Origin: Phorcus lineatus
Taxonomy: Eukaryota > Mollusca > Gastropoda > Trochida > Trochidae
Assembly (NCBI GenBank): GCA_921293015.1
Contig: OV121089.1
Location: 41,650,520 to 41,714,519, forward strand
Direction: 5' to 3'
DNA: 64,000 nt
The notes under the pieces were generated by a model. It was given only the letters and a program-made list of their open reading frames with translations. It ran no database searches and was not told the origin of the DNA. The position numbers and the translations under genes are program-made. Of the stretch, positions 13,099-25,300 are shown piece after piece. Positions within the stretch are counted from its first letter, which is position 1. Each line of letters opens with the position of its first letter.

Positions 13099-13329
13099 AA
13101 CAGAGTTTTGGATGATAAAACCATATGTGGTAGTTGTGTTATATCCTGCAGAAAAATTCAATTTCAAAATGAAAACAATTCCTGTGTTATGTTTTTAGAA
13201 TTGAAGCACACAAACATCATGAATATGTGTTATGGGTATCTTCTTTTCAAAGATGCAATGGAAACAACAAAATTCACTCATCGTCAAAGCAAAGGGTCAT
13301 CTATTTCAATGGAGGTTAGCTGAAAACAA

Positions 13330-15195
13330 GGATTATTGTTGTAAAGTCGTGAACTTGATATAAAATTGCGGCAGTGAGGCATATATTATATAATGTTACA
13401 AATTATCTATTCAGCATTCCGAATTTGTTCGTAAGCGTCACGAACTACAGACATGTATGCATAAGGGTTAAAGGAAACTGTCAAAACGCAAACAATATTT
13501 CATCTAGTAAAGTTCAACGTTAGAATAAATGGTACTAGACAAAAGGAATTAGGAAATTGAGATATCTATGATTGATATTTTATATGTTTCAATGAATGAA
13601 TGAGTCATTATTTATAAAATCAAAATTTAAAAATATCCCAAACGTTTTGTTCAGTATAGTTTGGATGTCTCGTATGCCGTTTTTTCTAATCTTTTTAAAG
13701 TGATACAAATGGATTGAGTTTTTCTTCAATGGTATTGAAACCTGTCAAGCGTCCTCGCTGCAAGAAACGCAGCGAGGTACGGGGGACAAGTTTCGCTTGA
13801 TTTAAATGAGATTGAGTTTTACTCAAGGGTCGAGTTTTACTCAAGGATAAGTTACCTCTAATTGATAGGGGAAATGCAAGTTCTGTCAAGCCAAGTTCAA
13901 TTGTAGGTCTCTTTTATGAAAGACATTCATGAACGGAAATGTCAAATTCTGTTGAAAACAAATCATTAGGAATAAATCAGTTAGAACTATTTCCGTCAAA
14001 ACAAATGATTTTCAGCTGTTGACGATCCCACTCAACCTTTGAGCACAGCTGTCGGCCAAAAATGTATCCACAATTACGTCTGTGGTTTCAGATTATCCCA
14101 TGAGTAGAATATAAGACCGTCTCCGTAAATTAGCTGGAGGGGCGAGGCGACCGTTAATTGACATTTGGAATTCTAAATGAGAAATCTTAATCGTTCGTAA
14201 CGTTTGCTGTTAGTGACCTTATATAATGGTCAGTACATTGTTATATTTCACTGTTAATGTATATTTTGAACAAAATGCACCAATCAAACATTTAGGGGTC
14301 ATAACTCCGTACAAAAATTCGACTTTCGAACTAGATCAAGGGTATCAAAATTTCCTCATTTTGTTTCTTCATTGACATACTGAATATTGCGTTTGTCATT
14401 GTGTGTGTTCCAATAAGTAGACACTGTTACGAATGAATTTGGAATAGGAAAATGTCCCCAGTCAAACAAGCAGAATCTAACAAGACAATTGTATATTAAT
14501 TACAATTTAATCAATCAATCAATTAATAAACAAAATGTTTAAGATTACAATATCAAACTAATACAACTTATAATACAATATCAAATGAGTCACAGTAATT
14601 AGCTAAATAAATATATTTTCACCTGTCCTTATGAACCACACAGTTGATGAATGTAGAAAACAGTCAGTGGGTCTCGATAGGAGATAGATGAATCCAATCA
14701 AGAAATAGATAGAACATTCTTGAATAGATGATTCTAGACACTGCCAGCTAAGACTATCAAAACAAGTGTAAGTGTGACCCACTAAACAATATAACAGTGT
14801 TATACAATTTTAAACCTATAAACTGTTTTATAGGGACGACCAAGCATATGGACTTGAATACGTTTTAATCGTATAAGTGATTCGCGGGTGACATTGGTTG
14901 AGCGATGGCGAGTCCACAACAACCCGTGACGTAATACTCATGGACAGAGTCAGGGGAGGTTACTCCACCTGAACTGGTTTATAGTTAACGCGGCGATGCG
15001 CTAACATTACATAAACAATTACACACTCATAACAACACCAATAAGTGTAAGTCCTCGCGTGAATCAGATGATGTTTATGCATTGTACGGAATTTCACTGC
15101 GATAAAACCAGGCGTCCAGCTGTAGCGCCGCGCACATTTCAAACTCAACTTTTGAACTGCTTGAAGGTTCAGTATTCCTTGAAACTTGTTGAGTG
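13330..15195. other. No recognisable gene
   Basis: AT-rich DNA without a supported gene. A small perfect hairpin, CCTCGCTGC / GCAGCGAGG with a 7-base loop, lies at 13753-13777. Just to its right is a short direct repeat of GAGTTTTACTCAAGG (about 13810-13845). Confidence 0.45.
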
Positions 15196-15198
15196 TAT

Positions 15199-15336
15199 AT
15201 AGAGGATACTAAACGACCTTCCATTTAATACTATTTTTATTAAACGAGTTAATGAATGAGTATAAAATGAGCGAAAGCGAGTTTGATACCAAATTATTAA
15301 CGAGTATTAAATTGAAGAAAGTTTATCATTCTGTTT
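15199..15336 (+). repeat. Hairpin of module B (imperfect)
   Basis: It starts TATAGAGGATACTAAACGA and ends ATTCTGTTTATTA, the same edge motifs as modules C and G. The arms (TTTAATACTATTTTTATTAA against TTATTAACGAGTATTAAA) are clearly paired but degenerate. The centre contains GAGCGAAAGCGAG. Confidence 0.65.
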
Positions 15337-15500
15337 ATTACTTGACCTCAGTAATCAAGCATGATTTCCGAAAATGTACTGTACTTAACATTTCCGCGAC
15401 ATGGCCGCCATTGTGACGGCGTTGCCAACTGTGTGACGTCACAACCACACAATGTTATAACGTCATACATGTATCGGTATTACACTAGTCTAATGGCGTT
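15337..15500 (+). promoter_or_regulatory. CRE-containing body of module B
   Basis: TGACGTCA at 15434-15441 plus TAACGTCA at about 15460. The stretch from TTTATTACTTGACCTCAGTA onward is closely similar to 43681-43870 (module E), so both are copies of one repeat family. No coding region is recognised after it. Confidence 0.6.
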
Positions 15501-15509
15501 TGAAATCTT

Positions 15510-16765
15510 ACGCTGGTTGAACTTAAGCTTGCAACCTTTCCCTTGTTTGATATGTTTTCATATGCTGAAATTCTGCAGTTTGATCGTGTTGAAATGTTTT
15601 GCCGCTGGGGGAATAATACAGCTCCATTAATAAAGTTTGTTTCAACAACACTTGGAATGTTTACCTGTTATTATCGATGCAAACCAGAAATAATATCGTT
15701 TCAAACTGATTATTGTTTTATGTTCACATAGTTAGTTGACATCACAAAGACATCACCCGTCTTTCCTCAATGGGAATATCAAATCAAACGTAATCTTAAT
15801 CCGCATTACAACTGACACTTTCAATTTTTGGAAACATTTTTTGCTAAAAGTCATGTATAGAAATTGTAAGATAAAACGTATGATTTTCTGTTAAACATTA
15901 TCCATTCTTACTGAGCTTTTTCACTTTTTACTATTGTTTTACGTCGTAGTGTAGAATCTATGAAAAGCTTCGGGCGTTTGGTCAAAAAATACTGTAAAAT
16001 CTAGTTATGACAACTGGCATAAAAAACATAGTCAAAATAAAACATTGTTATTCAAGGCATTTTGACACTGGTCGGGCAGTTTTTAGTAATAAATGGCGGG
16101 AGCATATACAAGTAATATCATAGAGAATTTCATCAAATAATTTTTTTTCTTCAGTTGCTTTAACGGAAGCCCGGCAAGTACTCGTATTTGAACAGAGTTT
16201 AGCGTATGATTTAATAACTTCACATGAGTTCACTTTTTTTTGAAAGGGATGAAGTTGAAACTGAGGGTAACATTTTTGCATATCTTAATAATTGCCAAGG
16301 CAGAACTTTCAAATTTGATATATACATGTAAGTTTGATAAAGTATAAAACGTCGTATAATATCTTGAAATTGTTTCTTGGAACACCACCATACGTATGTG
16401 TGTTTTTATTCTGTCTTATTAACCCCGGTTTTTGTCATGTCTGCTATACGAAAAGAACACCTATTTACAACCACCTCTTCTAGATGTCAGATGACCTAAA
16501 GCGTTAAGTAGTTTCCCTACATGTTTGCTTTTAAATTTCAGGATTTATTGATTTAGTTAATGATACTCTAAGAATACTCTGTAAACATACATCAAGTTAT
16601 TTCAGTCTTCTTGTAATTACTTTAGTCGCATCTCGCTATCTCTTCTATCTTGATCGCAATGGTCTCTGTTACGTCAACTTAACCCAAACCCTAACGCCTT
16701 TTTAAAAAAAATCAAATTTGTTTTGTGTGATGGCCATTGTCGTAAATAGTGCAATAGTAATGGAA
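15510..16765. other. No recognisable gene
   Basis: AT-rich sequence with short unsupported frames. Confidence 0.45.
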
Positions 16766-16768
16766 CAG

Positions 16769-16884
16769 AGCCTGCTTTCACAAAACAACCTTAACTAAGG
16801 TTAACCTTAACTCCCATGCTTTAACATTGCACTAAGGTTACCTTAAGGACTTACGATCACCTTAAGGCTTTGTGAAAGGAGGCC
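16769..16884. mobile_element. 116-bp MITE with CAG target duplication
   Basis: The left end AGCCTGCTTTCACAAAA is the inverted form of the right end TTTGTGAAAGGAGGCC. The interior is built from CCTTAA/TTAAGG steps that fold back. CAG flanks both sides (16766-16768 and 16885-16887). A 3-bp CWG target duplication together with a CTTTCACAAAA end resembles the Harbinger-type element at 48853-50693, so a small PIF/Harbinger MITE is the best guess. Confidence 0.65.
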
Positions 16885-16889
16885 CAGGA

Positions 16890-17975
16890 ACCAACATATA
16901 TGAAATTCCAACGGTTCGGTAGAAACTTACAAGCAATGATACCACTGATATTGTTGAAAAATAAGTACAGACCAATCCAAGAATAACAATGTTTGAAGAC
17001 TGTGGCGATATCTGTCATAAAAGTGCAACAAAAATGCTTTCGATGACAGCATTACATTCGTCCATATTGTAATGGAGATTGGCTGTCAATGCCGTAGTTT
17101 TCACTTAATAACCTAACGGCGCACAAAAATTCATCGTCAGTGTTTCGAAAACAGGTTGCTTTAATGTATTCCCATATATACTCACCCCTCACCCCTACCG
17201 CCTCAAAACCCTAAAAGATACCACAAATAAGTTTCCTATGACAGCACTAGAGTCGTCGTTATTGGAAAGGCCAAATTGTCAACGTTTTCACCATCTCACG
17301 GTGCACAGGACTAAATCTCCATCCCCAAAACACCCCCCGCTCCCCCCCCCCCTCCTCCCAAACCACAATGACATAATGCAAGCACCTTCTGTCACTCCCG
17401 TTGTGAACGCCGATTATTCCGCACCCATCTTAGTCTTCGTTGACAATGTTCGACTATCAAAAGCTATTACCGGAAAGGTCTGTAGTCCCTGATCGTTTAT
17501 CGTCTCGCCACTGTTGGTCGGTTGACACGATGGCCCAGGCATGTCAAGCTAGTAACATCACTGTAAGAATGCGTTTTCTGTGATGATACGTGTTGGGGCG
17601 TAGTCACTGTCGGTGTGACTAACCGTCTTACAATACATCCATGCATGCGTCTGATTATGGGGAAAAGTCTCAAGATCGAATCAATCACATGATATTAATA
17701 AGATTGCCGAAGGCACTAGTGTATGATGCCGTGTAGATAAACTACAATAGCTTACGCGGAAGATTAACAAAGCATATCTGCTATCCTGACTACCGATTCC
17801 ATGATCATCCACACAAATGCAATAAATGAAACATAAAAAAATATTTTGAAACAAACTGAAGAATTCTGTTGATTGAATATTTATAATTACGAAATTATAA
17901 TTTGAACTGTCAGTAAAATAAGTTCAAATAAGATCTATACCCTGAGAACAAAGAAAAACTGATCACAGTTGGAAC
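16890..17975. other. No recognisable gene; C-rich patch
   Basis: No gene is supported. A C-rich stretch with runs of C lies at about 17329-17360. The 84-codon open frame across it (17238-17492, +) is proline-rich only because of that run and has no recognised motif. Confidence 0.45.
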
Positions 17976-17978
17976 TAA

Positions 17979-18124
17979 ATAGAGGATATTAAATTAGTGT
18001 CCATGACATACTATGTTTACGACACGAGTGCTAAATATTAGTGTTTCCCGAGCGAGAGATATTAGGGAACGAGTGTCGTAAACATAGTACGTCCTGGACA
18101 CGAATATGATATTCTGTTTATTAC
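17979..18124 (+). repeat. Hairpin of module C
   Basis: It begins ATAGAGGATATTAAATTAG and ends ATATGATATTCTGTTTATTA. The arms contain TCCATGACATACTATGTTTA and its complement, and the centre carries CCCGAGCGAGAGATATT. The arm start is nearly the same as that of module D in opsin intron 4, which is inverted relative to it. Confidence 0.8.
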
Positions 18125-18189
18125 CCGAGTTGAGAAATCAACGAATCTAATCAAAATCAACATTCAAGCAGAGGCATAGTCGCATTTGG

Positions 18190-18250
18190 AACACAACGTC
18201 ATAGGCGAACTGTGACGTCAGAGCATTGTTTTTAACGTGACGTAACAATG
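18190..18250 (+). promoter_or_regulatory. CRE-like sites of module C
   Basis: Perfect TGACGTCA at 18213-18220, TGACGTAA at 18238-18245 and AACGTCAT near 18196, about 70-120 bases beyond the hairpin, the same spacing as in modules B and I. Confidence 0.5.
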
Positions 18251-18850
18251 GGAAAGTGTTATTTAGTGTTATTATCGTATAAAAAATATGAACCTCGATA
18301 TGATCGCCCTCGTAGGTAATAAAAACAAGTACGTACACTGTTTTGAATGTTTCAAAGTCGTAAAAGAGAAAGAGCGCTGAAGGTTAAGGACATTTTCAAT
18401 GGGTTGGGCAAGTACACTCTATTACATTAATATATCAGATGCATCGGTTATGAGTACACCGATACGATAAACAACTTTAATTATTAATAACGTTCTTAGC
18501 TTCGATTGATAAATCGTTAACATTGATATTTTGATTAAAACTGTTGGACAGTGATAAAACACGGAACGACATGTTACATTGTCAGTCAGCCATCTAGCTA
18601 TTAACTCGTGATAGACGAAATATTTTTGAAACGAATTAAGTTGAAGTTGTGAAGATATTGAAAACAAACATTTAAAAAATCAGAAAAAACAGCATTAACT
18701 GAAAGGTATGTTTGTATAATGAAGTATTAAATAAAAAACGGAGACCGTGCTTTTACATGTACAATTGATGAAGTGGCGAATGTTTGCTACACGAACCAAA
18801 AGAAACGAAGAAGCTTTATAAACGTAATGAATCTAAAACCTTTTTAATCT

Positions 18851-19143
18851 CTTGGTAAGAGTTCTAGTGAACAGCGATAGGCGGGTCATGGTACGAGCAC
18901 GGTCATTACTGGACACGCCAGTCGTGTACTTCCATCGATTGCAGGGCTGGAAGGAGCTGGCGAGAGTCTCCTGGACTATAGGGAGTCTGTCAGTATATAG
19001 TGTTCCACTCACACAAGAGCCAAGGCTAGAGTACGGTGAAGTCCGAGCGTGGGTGTCCCTGTTTGGTTCTCTACAATAAGTGAGATTCCTCCCCAAGGAT
19101 ACTACAGAGTACTCGACTGACTATTGGGGAGATCTGTGCACAG
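18851..19143. other. GC-richer patch, possible exon
   Basis: This stretch is visibly richer in G and C than its surroundings and has long open frames on both strands (75 codons on + at 18852-19079; 87 on - at 18833-19096). It ends at CACAG|GTGAGG (GT at 19144), a good splice donor on +. I recognise no protein family in any frame. It may be an exon of an unrecognised gene, a non-coding RNA exon, or a repeat. Confidence 0.25.
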
Positions 19144-19360
19144 GTGAGGACTGGTGTCTATTCATCACGGTTATGTTATTCAAAATCGGTGCATTTGTAT
19201 TTGGTTACGATTTTTACTTTAAACTACACAAACACTTTCACACAAAGCAATATTATTGCAATTTGCTCATTGTTTGCGTGTTTTTTTTATCTGTGCATAT
19301 TTTGTTATATGTATTTGTCTCTTTCCTTACCTGTTTTTATTTACCAAAATGTGTTACATT

Positions 19361-19362
<2 letters not shown>

Positions 19363-19429
<67 letters not shown>
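19363..19429. repeat. (TA)n microsatellite
   Basis: Uninterrupted alternating T and A over about 65 bases. It creates artificial poly-Ile/Tyr frames on both strands. Confidence 0.95.
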
Positions 19430-19432
<3 letters not shown>

Positions 19433-21175
19433 AGAAGTAATTTTTGGTGTACAAAGCATTGGTGTTGTTACACCTATTTCAATGTTAATATGAACTTCTC
19501 TTAATATATGATAATCAAGACTTCGGATACCGTGGACAGATGTGAATCTGCAAAGAAACATATGAAGTTTCGTTAATAAGGCCTTAGTCTAATGGACCTT
19601 TCGGGATAGCCTTGTCTTTTTAATCCATAAGTTTTAAAGTAACACCTGATCCTATTTTCCCGAAATTCCAGCGGTAATAAAGACTAAGATAATAACGTTG
19701 GCCGATTTTAGACGAGTTATTTGTGATATTTCCGCTTACAGTTAAAACTTCAAACCTCAATCTCGAAAATAGATAATTTTACCGCGCTATTTTGAAAGGA
19801 AGGCAACAATATTACCCCTCGATTCAGCATTCTTAAATTCGGTTGTGATATAGATTTTCCGGTATTTCGCAAAAAAAACCTAATGCTGTTTTGACTTGAA
19901 CGTTATAAAAAATATTTAACCTCTGATCAGTAATACACACGTCTCCATGTAAAAACACTTTTGAATCTGAAAGATTGCTGTTTTAACAAAAACTTACTCA
20001 TCAGTCAATTTCCTAGGTTTTTAAAATGGAAAGTGAATTAAAAAAGTGCGATTTTCTACTTCAGGTTGAAAATGACATTGGTAGCTAACAATAAAATCAT
20101 GTAAACATTACTGATTGCCTTCCGTTCCCCATCATTAGCTTCATAATTTCGTTTAGGTCAATATCTTAAAAACACAAAGGGACATTTCAAGGTCAAATGG
20201 TAGTGGAAAATGGCTTTTGAACGTATAAGAAAGTTTGTGTGTGTGTGTAAAAATTGCTCAGCACCAAAGGGGTCAAGCTGAAATGCTCGCTATGCTAACG
20301 TAGTGATGTCATGATATATATGGGGACATGTCATGGGCAAGAGGTGTTTGAAAATGCCTTTTCTACGCGTGAGAAAGCATATGTGTGGAAACAATACTTA
20401 GTACCAAAAGGATCAAGCTTAAATGCTTACTCTGCTGACGGAGTGAAGTAATGATATATAAATCAAGAGTATGTCGAGATATATTATATATATTCAGAAA
20501 CGCTTGTCCTTGGTGGTTTTTTCCATTGGTGTCTTTCCCATTTACCCATAGTTTGAAACTTCATACGAAACCAACGCTACTTTTGCTTAGGCAGTGTTCA
20601 ACTTGTAATATCGATCGTATGCCACGAAATAATGTTTTGAGAATAGATTTTAACTTTTATCAATCAAAGCCCTTATGACGTCAAGGGGTAATTATCACAC
20701 TTCTCGTGTGCTCTAATGACGTGTTTCCTTGCACTTATTTACGCAATGTCAATTATCAATTTCACGTGGTAAATTATCTTCCATCAATGTATGAAACCTT
20801 TGTTCATAGATATTGGACAAACATACAAATATGAATATCTAAAAATAACTGCAGGTATGTTATCGACTTTTGACATGAACGACTTTCCACTGCTGCTTGA
20901 TCAACTGCACAAAGGGTCAAGGAATGAGGTTTCATTTACTACTATCTCTTTGAGAACAAACATTGTTTCTTTGTTGGAACAAATTTGGCAGAGTGAAATG
21001 CAGTTGCTTACCATGTTTATAAGGAAAAAACGTGATCTTTTCTGTACAGTTCAGAAAAAAATTTAAATTGAAAAAGGATAACGCTTTGAAAATAACTTTT
21101 TTTAGAATACTGAACATAATAAGGGTTATTTACAGTTAGTGGTAATACTTTTGGTTGTTCAGATAAAACATTATA
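19430..21175. other. No recognisable gene
   Basis: Short open frames only. The longest, 91 codons at 20791-21066 (+), has no motif that I recognise. Confidence 0.45.
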
Positions 21176-21177
21176 GG

Positions 21178-21209
21178 TGCTACTACTACTACTACTGCTA
21201 CCATTGCTG

Positions 21210-21250
<41 letters not shown>

Positions 21251-21266
21251 GCTACCATTGCTGCTG

Positions 21267-21333
<67 letters not shown>

Positions 21334-21405
21334 TACTACTACTACTACTACTACAACTACAAATTTTACTACTACAAATTCTACTACTACAAATTCTACT
21401 ACAAC
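21178..21405. repeat. (CTA)n trinucleotide microsatellite
   Basis: About 225 bases of CTA/TAC units with a few CTG, TTC and AAC variants. All frames are open on both strands, giving poly-Tyr, poly-Leu, poly-Val and poly-Ser reading frames that are artefacts of the repeat. Confidence 0.95.
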
Positions 21406-21409
21406 CACT

Positions 21410-23520
21410 ACTCATTCCACTACACTGACACTTTCACAATCACCGATTTCTTTTGAACAGAATTGATGTTTGATAAGTAAACATGCGTAAGTAATGCATT
21501 TTTCACTGCTCCGGTCTCCAATATTGAAATATTACTTACTCACTGACATTTTCATAATGGTGATGCAAATCGGCAACAATTAACTTTAGTCGTTCATATT
21601 TGTAATAAAGGGAAACATATAATCCCAAAGTATGAACATGTTCATTTTCGTATCCTTTAACCTTTATAGATCTTTGTTAGATGACGTTAGAATCAGGCAG
21701 GTTGCATTCTTATTCGTGTACTTTTAATTACATTCGAGATGCTTATCCTTGCATAGACACCCTCAAAAGTAAGAAAGAGGTACTTGTAAAACACCTCGGC
21801 TAACATGAATATCTCCCAATATTTTCTTAATCCAAAAAAGATCACATAACTAGATGGTTTATTAGATAGTTTTACTCTCTGATATCAAATCAGTTGCAAC
21901 CATATATGTATGAGTTCCTCAAAGTATCTTAAACCTTGAAATAGAGTTTGTCAAACTTTATGTTTTTCTCGTTCATTTTTTCCTAACTGACATCTTGACG
22001 TCAGCCAACATCAGTTGACACCATCCAGTAGCAATATACATGGAGGTGGACCATGTCTGACCAAGTGTGCCTGACTTTGTGTTGCATCTGCGGACTAAAA
22101 CGCCTTGAGTCCTTATTGTGCAGAAAATGGTTACGATCCTTGGAAAAAAATAATACATGTATGTCATACACCGTTCTTTTTCACCTTGAATAAGACTCTG
22201 GCCCCGGATGTATTACTCAAAACGCTCTTTGTATCCACATATGTCCATTGTCGACCTGTATCACAAGTGCAATAATGTATTACATATTACCAATACATAC
22301 ATTAGACAAAATAATACTAACTTAAAAGAGTTGTGAAACTAAGTGTGTCGTGTTTCGATGACACTTTCTTGAAACTCATCTATTGTGTTAAAGGATCAAT
22401 TTTACGATATATTACCATTAACAGATTTTCATAAAAGAGACTTCTCAACTCGATAACAGTTACATAAGTGATTGCTAAGCCGAACACTCTGTCATGTAAT
22501 ATCGGATGTCATTACTTCCAACTGATCAATAAGTTGTAATTAAAGTAGCAGGGCACGCACATGATTGTCCTTCACAATCATTACAGTTTTGCTTAACACA
22601 TCGCTCTTCGACCCCACTGCCCGGTAACATTGCCTCATGTAAATTGCCTTGAATAATGAGAGTAACAGAAACGATGATCGAGCAGGAAAATGGATGATAC
22701 ATTCCCTGTAGCTGTATCGTTGGGCTGTTAATCGTTCCTATATAGGTTAAAGCATATGATCTTGTTGATCGTTCACAAATGTTGTATACTTATAAGAGTG
22801 ATGTTATCCGTAACTCCCTGTTTGTATTGATTTGATTGGATACACAAAGACACAGAAAAAGATGAGTATATAGAAGTAGAATATTTCAAACCTTAAACTC
22901 TACTTGCCAATGTGATCAGAATGATAGGGATGGCCATCATGTATAGACTCTGTTTTCCAAGAGTCAGATACAAGAACACATGTTTATTTCTGTCACATTG
23001 ACCTGAAGCAGAAATGTGTGAAATATTTTCCATTATAGCTACAAATTTGAACGAACGACTGAACACCAAATACATATCAAATCGATACATACGTCTCGGT
23101 CAGAAAGTTATAGACTTTCAAGAAACGTATGTGTATATCTTCACTGAATACTCTAACAACAAATCTTTCAAAGCAAAGAAATGTCCTCTATGTGAATGTG
23201 AAAACGAAGGGTGCACCTACTTTTAGAAAATGTCAAATATGATTTAGAAAACGAAGCGGTCCAAATGTTAATTTCGATATAATGTTTTCCTTCTTGGTGA
23301 CCCAAAGTAAAATTCTTGTCAATTATGTATTTACCATCATTAAAAATACATTTTAAAATGTATGATCAAAGCATCAAACTTGTGCCATTCAAAGAAGATT
23401 AAAAGTATCTACACCATGATGATGCTTCTCGACTTAATCTTCTGTATTCCATCTCCTTCATCTGTGGGCCTGCTCCATCCCTGTCTCTCCAGTTACTCGC
23501 CTTTCCTTTTTGGATTTTCA
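21410..23520. other. No recognisable gene
   Basis: No supported gene. A 70-codon frame at 23014-23226 (+) ends in a cysteine cluster (CPLCECENEGC), but I know no family that it fits. Confidence 0.4.
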
Positions 23521-23532
23521 CTTCTAAAAACG

Positions 23533-23848
23533 TGAGGTGAGGTGATATTGGGTTTACCGACGCTTTCAAGATTATTTCACTTATATCGTGGCTGCTAGTA
23601 TTATTGCAGGGAGAAAGCCCGCAACACTATTGTGGCTATGTATTGCGGTGAAACCTGCGAGCATCGGCTGGAACTAGCGAACCATGGGTGGTACTGCACT
23701 GAAATTCAGTGTAGCATTTCACCCAAACCTGACTGCGTGTAGAAGAGTCCTCTATTGCAGACAAAGTTGCCGAGCCCTTGGCGGGATTCGAACCACTGAC
23801 CTCTTGATCTGAGGCCGAACGCGCTTACCACTGCGCTATCCCGGCCCC
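23533..23848 (-). mobile_element. Complete tRNA-derived SINE
   Basis: Read on the minus strand, it starts with a tRNA-like head: GCCGGGATAGCGCAGTGG followed by TAAGCGC (A box) and GGTTCGAATCC (B box), the internal RNA polymerase III promoter. About 230 bases of tRNA-unrelated body follow, ending in CACCTCACCTCAC. Direct repeats TCTAAAAACG (23523-23532) and TCTAAAACG (23849-23857) flank it and look like the target-site duplication of LINE-mediated insertion. A second, truncated copy lies at 40432-40621. Confidence 0.85.
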
Positions 23849-23859
23849 TCTAAAACGTA

Positions 23860-25300
23860 AACACGATGAATACACTTCATCATTGACACATATGTGTCGC
23901 ATCTTCACCACGTAAAGAACTACAGTAGCGTCAATGACAATTTGAGAAGGATGAATTGCTCTTAAAATCAAAGGCTGCGATAATGTTCTATGAAAAACCC
24001 TCTTTTGTAATGAATTTTAGCTTTTTTGAATCAATGTGATCGTCTCATTACGTTTACCAAGTACTAATTAGTAAGCACAGCTTCTCGACAGGAATGAATG
24101 TTCACGGTCGATGTCTCATCAAATTTGCTAACAAAAAGAAATTTATTCGTTCAATAATGAAAAGGCCATGTTTAACTCAATGAGTTTACACGACGTTCTT
24201 TCAGAAATAATGAGACCAAAGTTTTAGAATGTATAATGGAATAATTAGTAAAGAGTTTAAAAAAATATTCCCAGCTTATGTAACGTTTTCTAATAGATTC
24301 AATGCCTTTTCCACTTTCCTATTAATATTTAAGAGTAATTATTTATACAACATGGTAACAATGGTATTCATTATTGCAAAGTAAAAAATAATGTGAAGAT
24401 CAATAACTCATTATAAATTTTCCATTTTTCATTATATTCAATGACCTCAAATTGAACGATAAAAATTTTACTAACCAAAGTTGATAGGATCAACTTCTGC
24501 AGAAAACCCAGTAATTTGATCTATAGTAAGATAGGAAGCAGTTTGTTAAACGACTTTTACGAAACGAATGTGAATTATTTTAGTAATGTCGTATGGTACA
24601 TCCTTGAGAAGACCGTTCATATGTTACAAGTTTTATTCCATTTGAATCATAGTCACCTCGATTATCTTTACAAAACCCGACCCCCCGCTTTCTTGGTAAG
24701 ATGATTATTTGATGACGTCAATGACGACGAAATACGCGGACTCGAACAATAACGTGAAATCGTAAAATATTTGCTATTCACATGTAGATAGATGTTATTT
24801 TCACAATATCGTTCATTTTACGTAGAACAATATAGAACTTTGATTAAGTCCTTGCAGGAATATCAATACGCATTTTTTTCTATATATGGTACACATCCTA
24901 TACTAAGAAATTATAGTTAACTTAACATTGATATATATTAAAATGTTTATGAAATAAACTATATCAAATAACAGCTGGGGAGTCTAACTCAAAGGTATCT
25001 TTCACAAGTTTTTAATGACTAAAGCACCTTTGTAAAACTCGGGTAAGTCTTCTGATAAAATAGGCATTAAGTCTATTTCCAGGGTCAAACATCTACTGCA
25101 ATATTTATAGGACTGTTTATTACCCTGATTGCAGACAACATAGCATATTTACTTGACGTGTGTAAGGTCCAAAAGAAAAAAAAACAACTTAATATTGATT
25201 ACTTTTTAAAAAAATTAAGTTTTTCTAATGTACTTTTTTTAGTAAAGAAAACTATTTTCTAGTTTGTTTAGTGATGAATACGGCATCAGCTTTTATAATA
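23860..25300. other. No recognisable gene
   Basis: AT-rich sequence with no supported coding or RNA feature. Confidence 0.45.

Noticed and set aside
13006-13323. 105-codon gene after hairpin A
   Set aside because: No recognised domain, and it starts inside the CRE cluster. It is probably chance.
14420-14620. Possible solo LTR starting TGTTACGAATG
   Set aside because: No matching CA end, target duplication or second copy could be found by reading.
19337-19561. Open frames with long Ile-Tyr runs on both strands
   Set aside because: They are translations of the TA microsatellite and have no other support.
21017-21456. Poly-Ser, poly-Val, poly-Tyr and poly-Leu frames up to 132 codons
   Set aside because: All frames are open because of the CTA trinucleotide repeat; this is not coding evidence.
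23776-23848. tRNA gene on the minus strand
   Set aside because: The acceptor stem does not close properly and the tRNA-like part continues into a SINE body flanked by target duplications.
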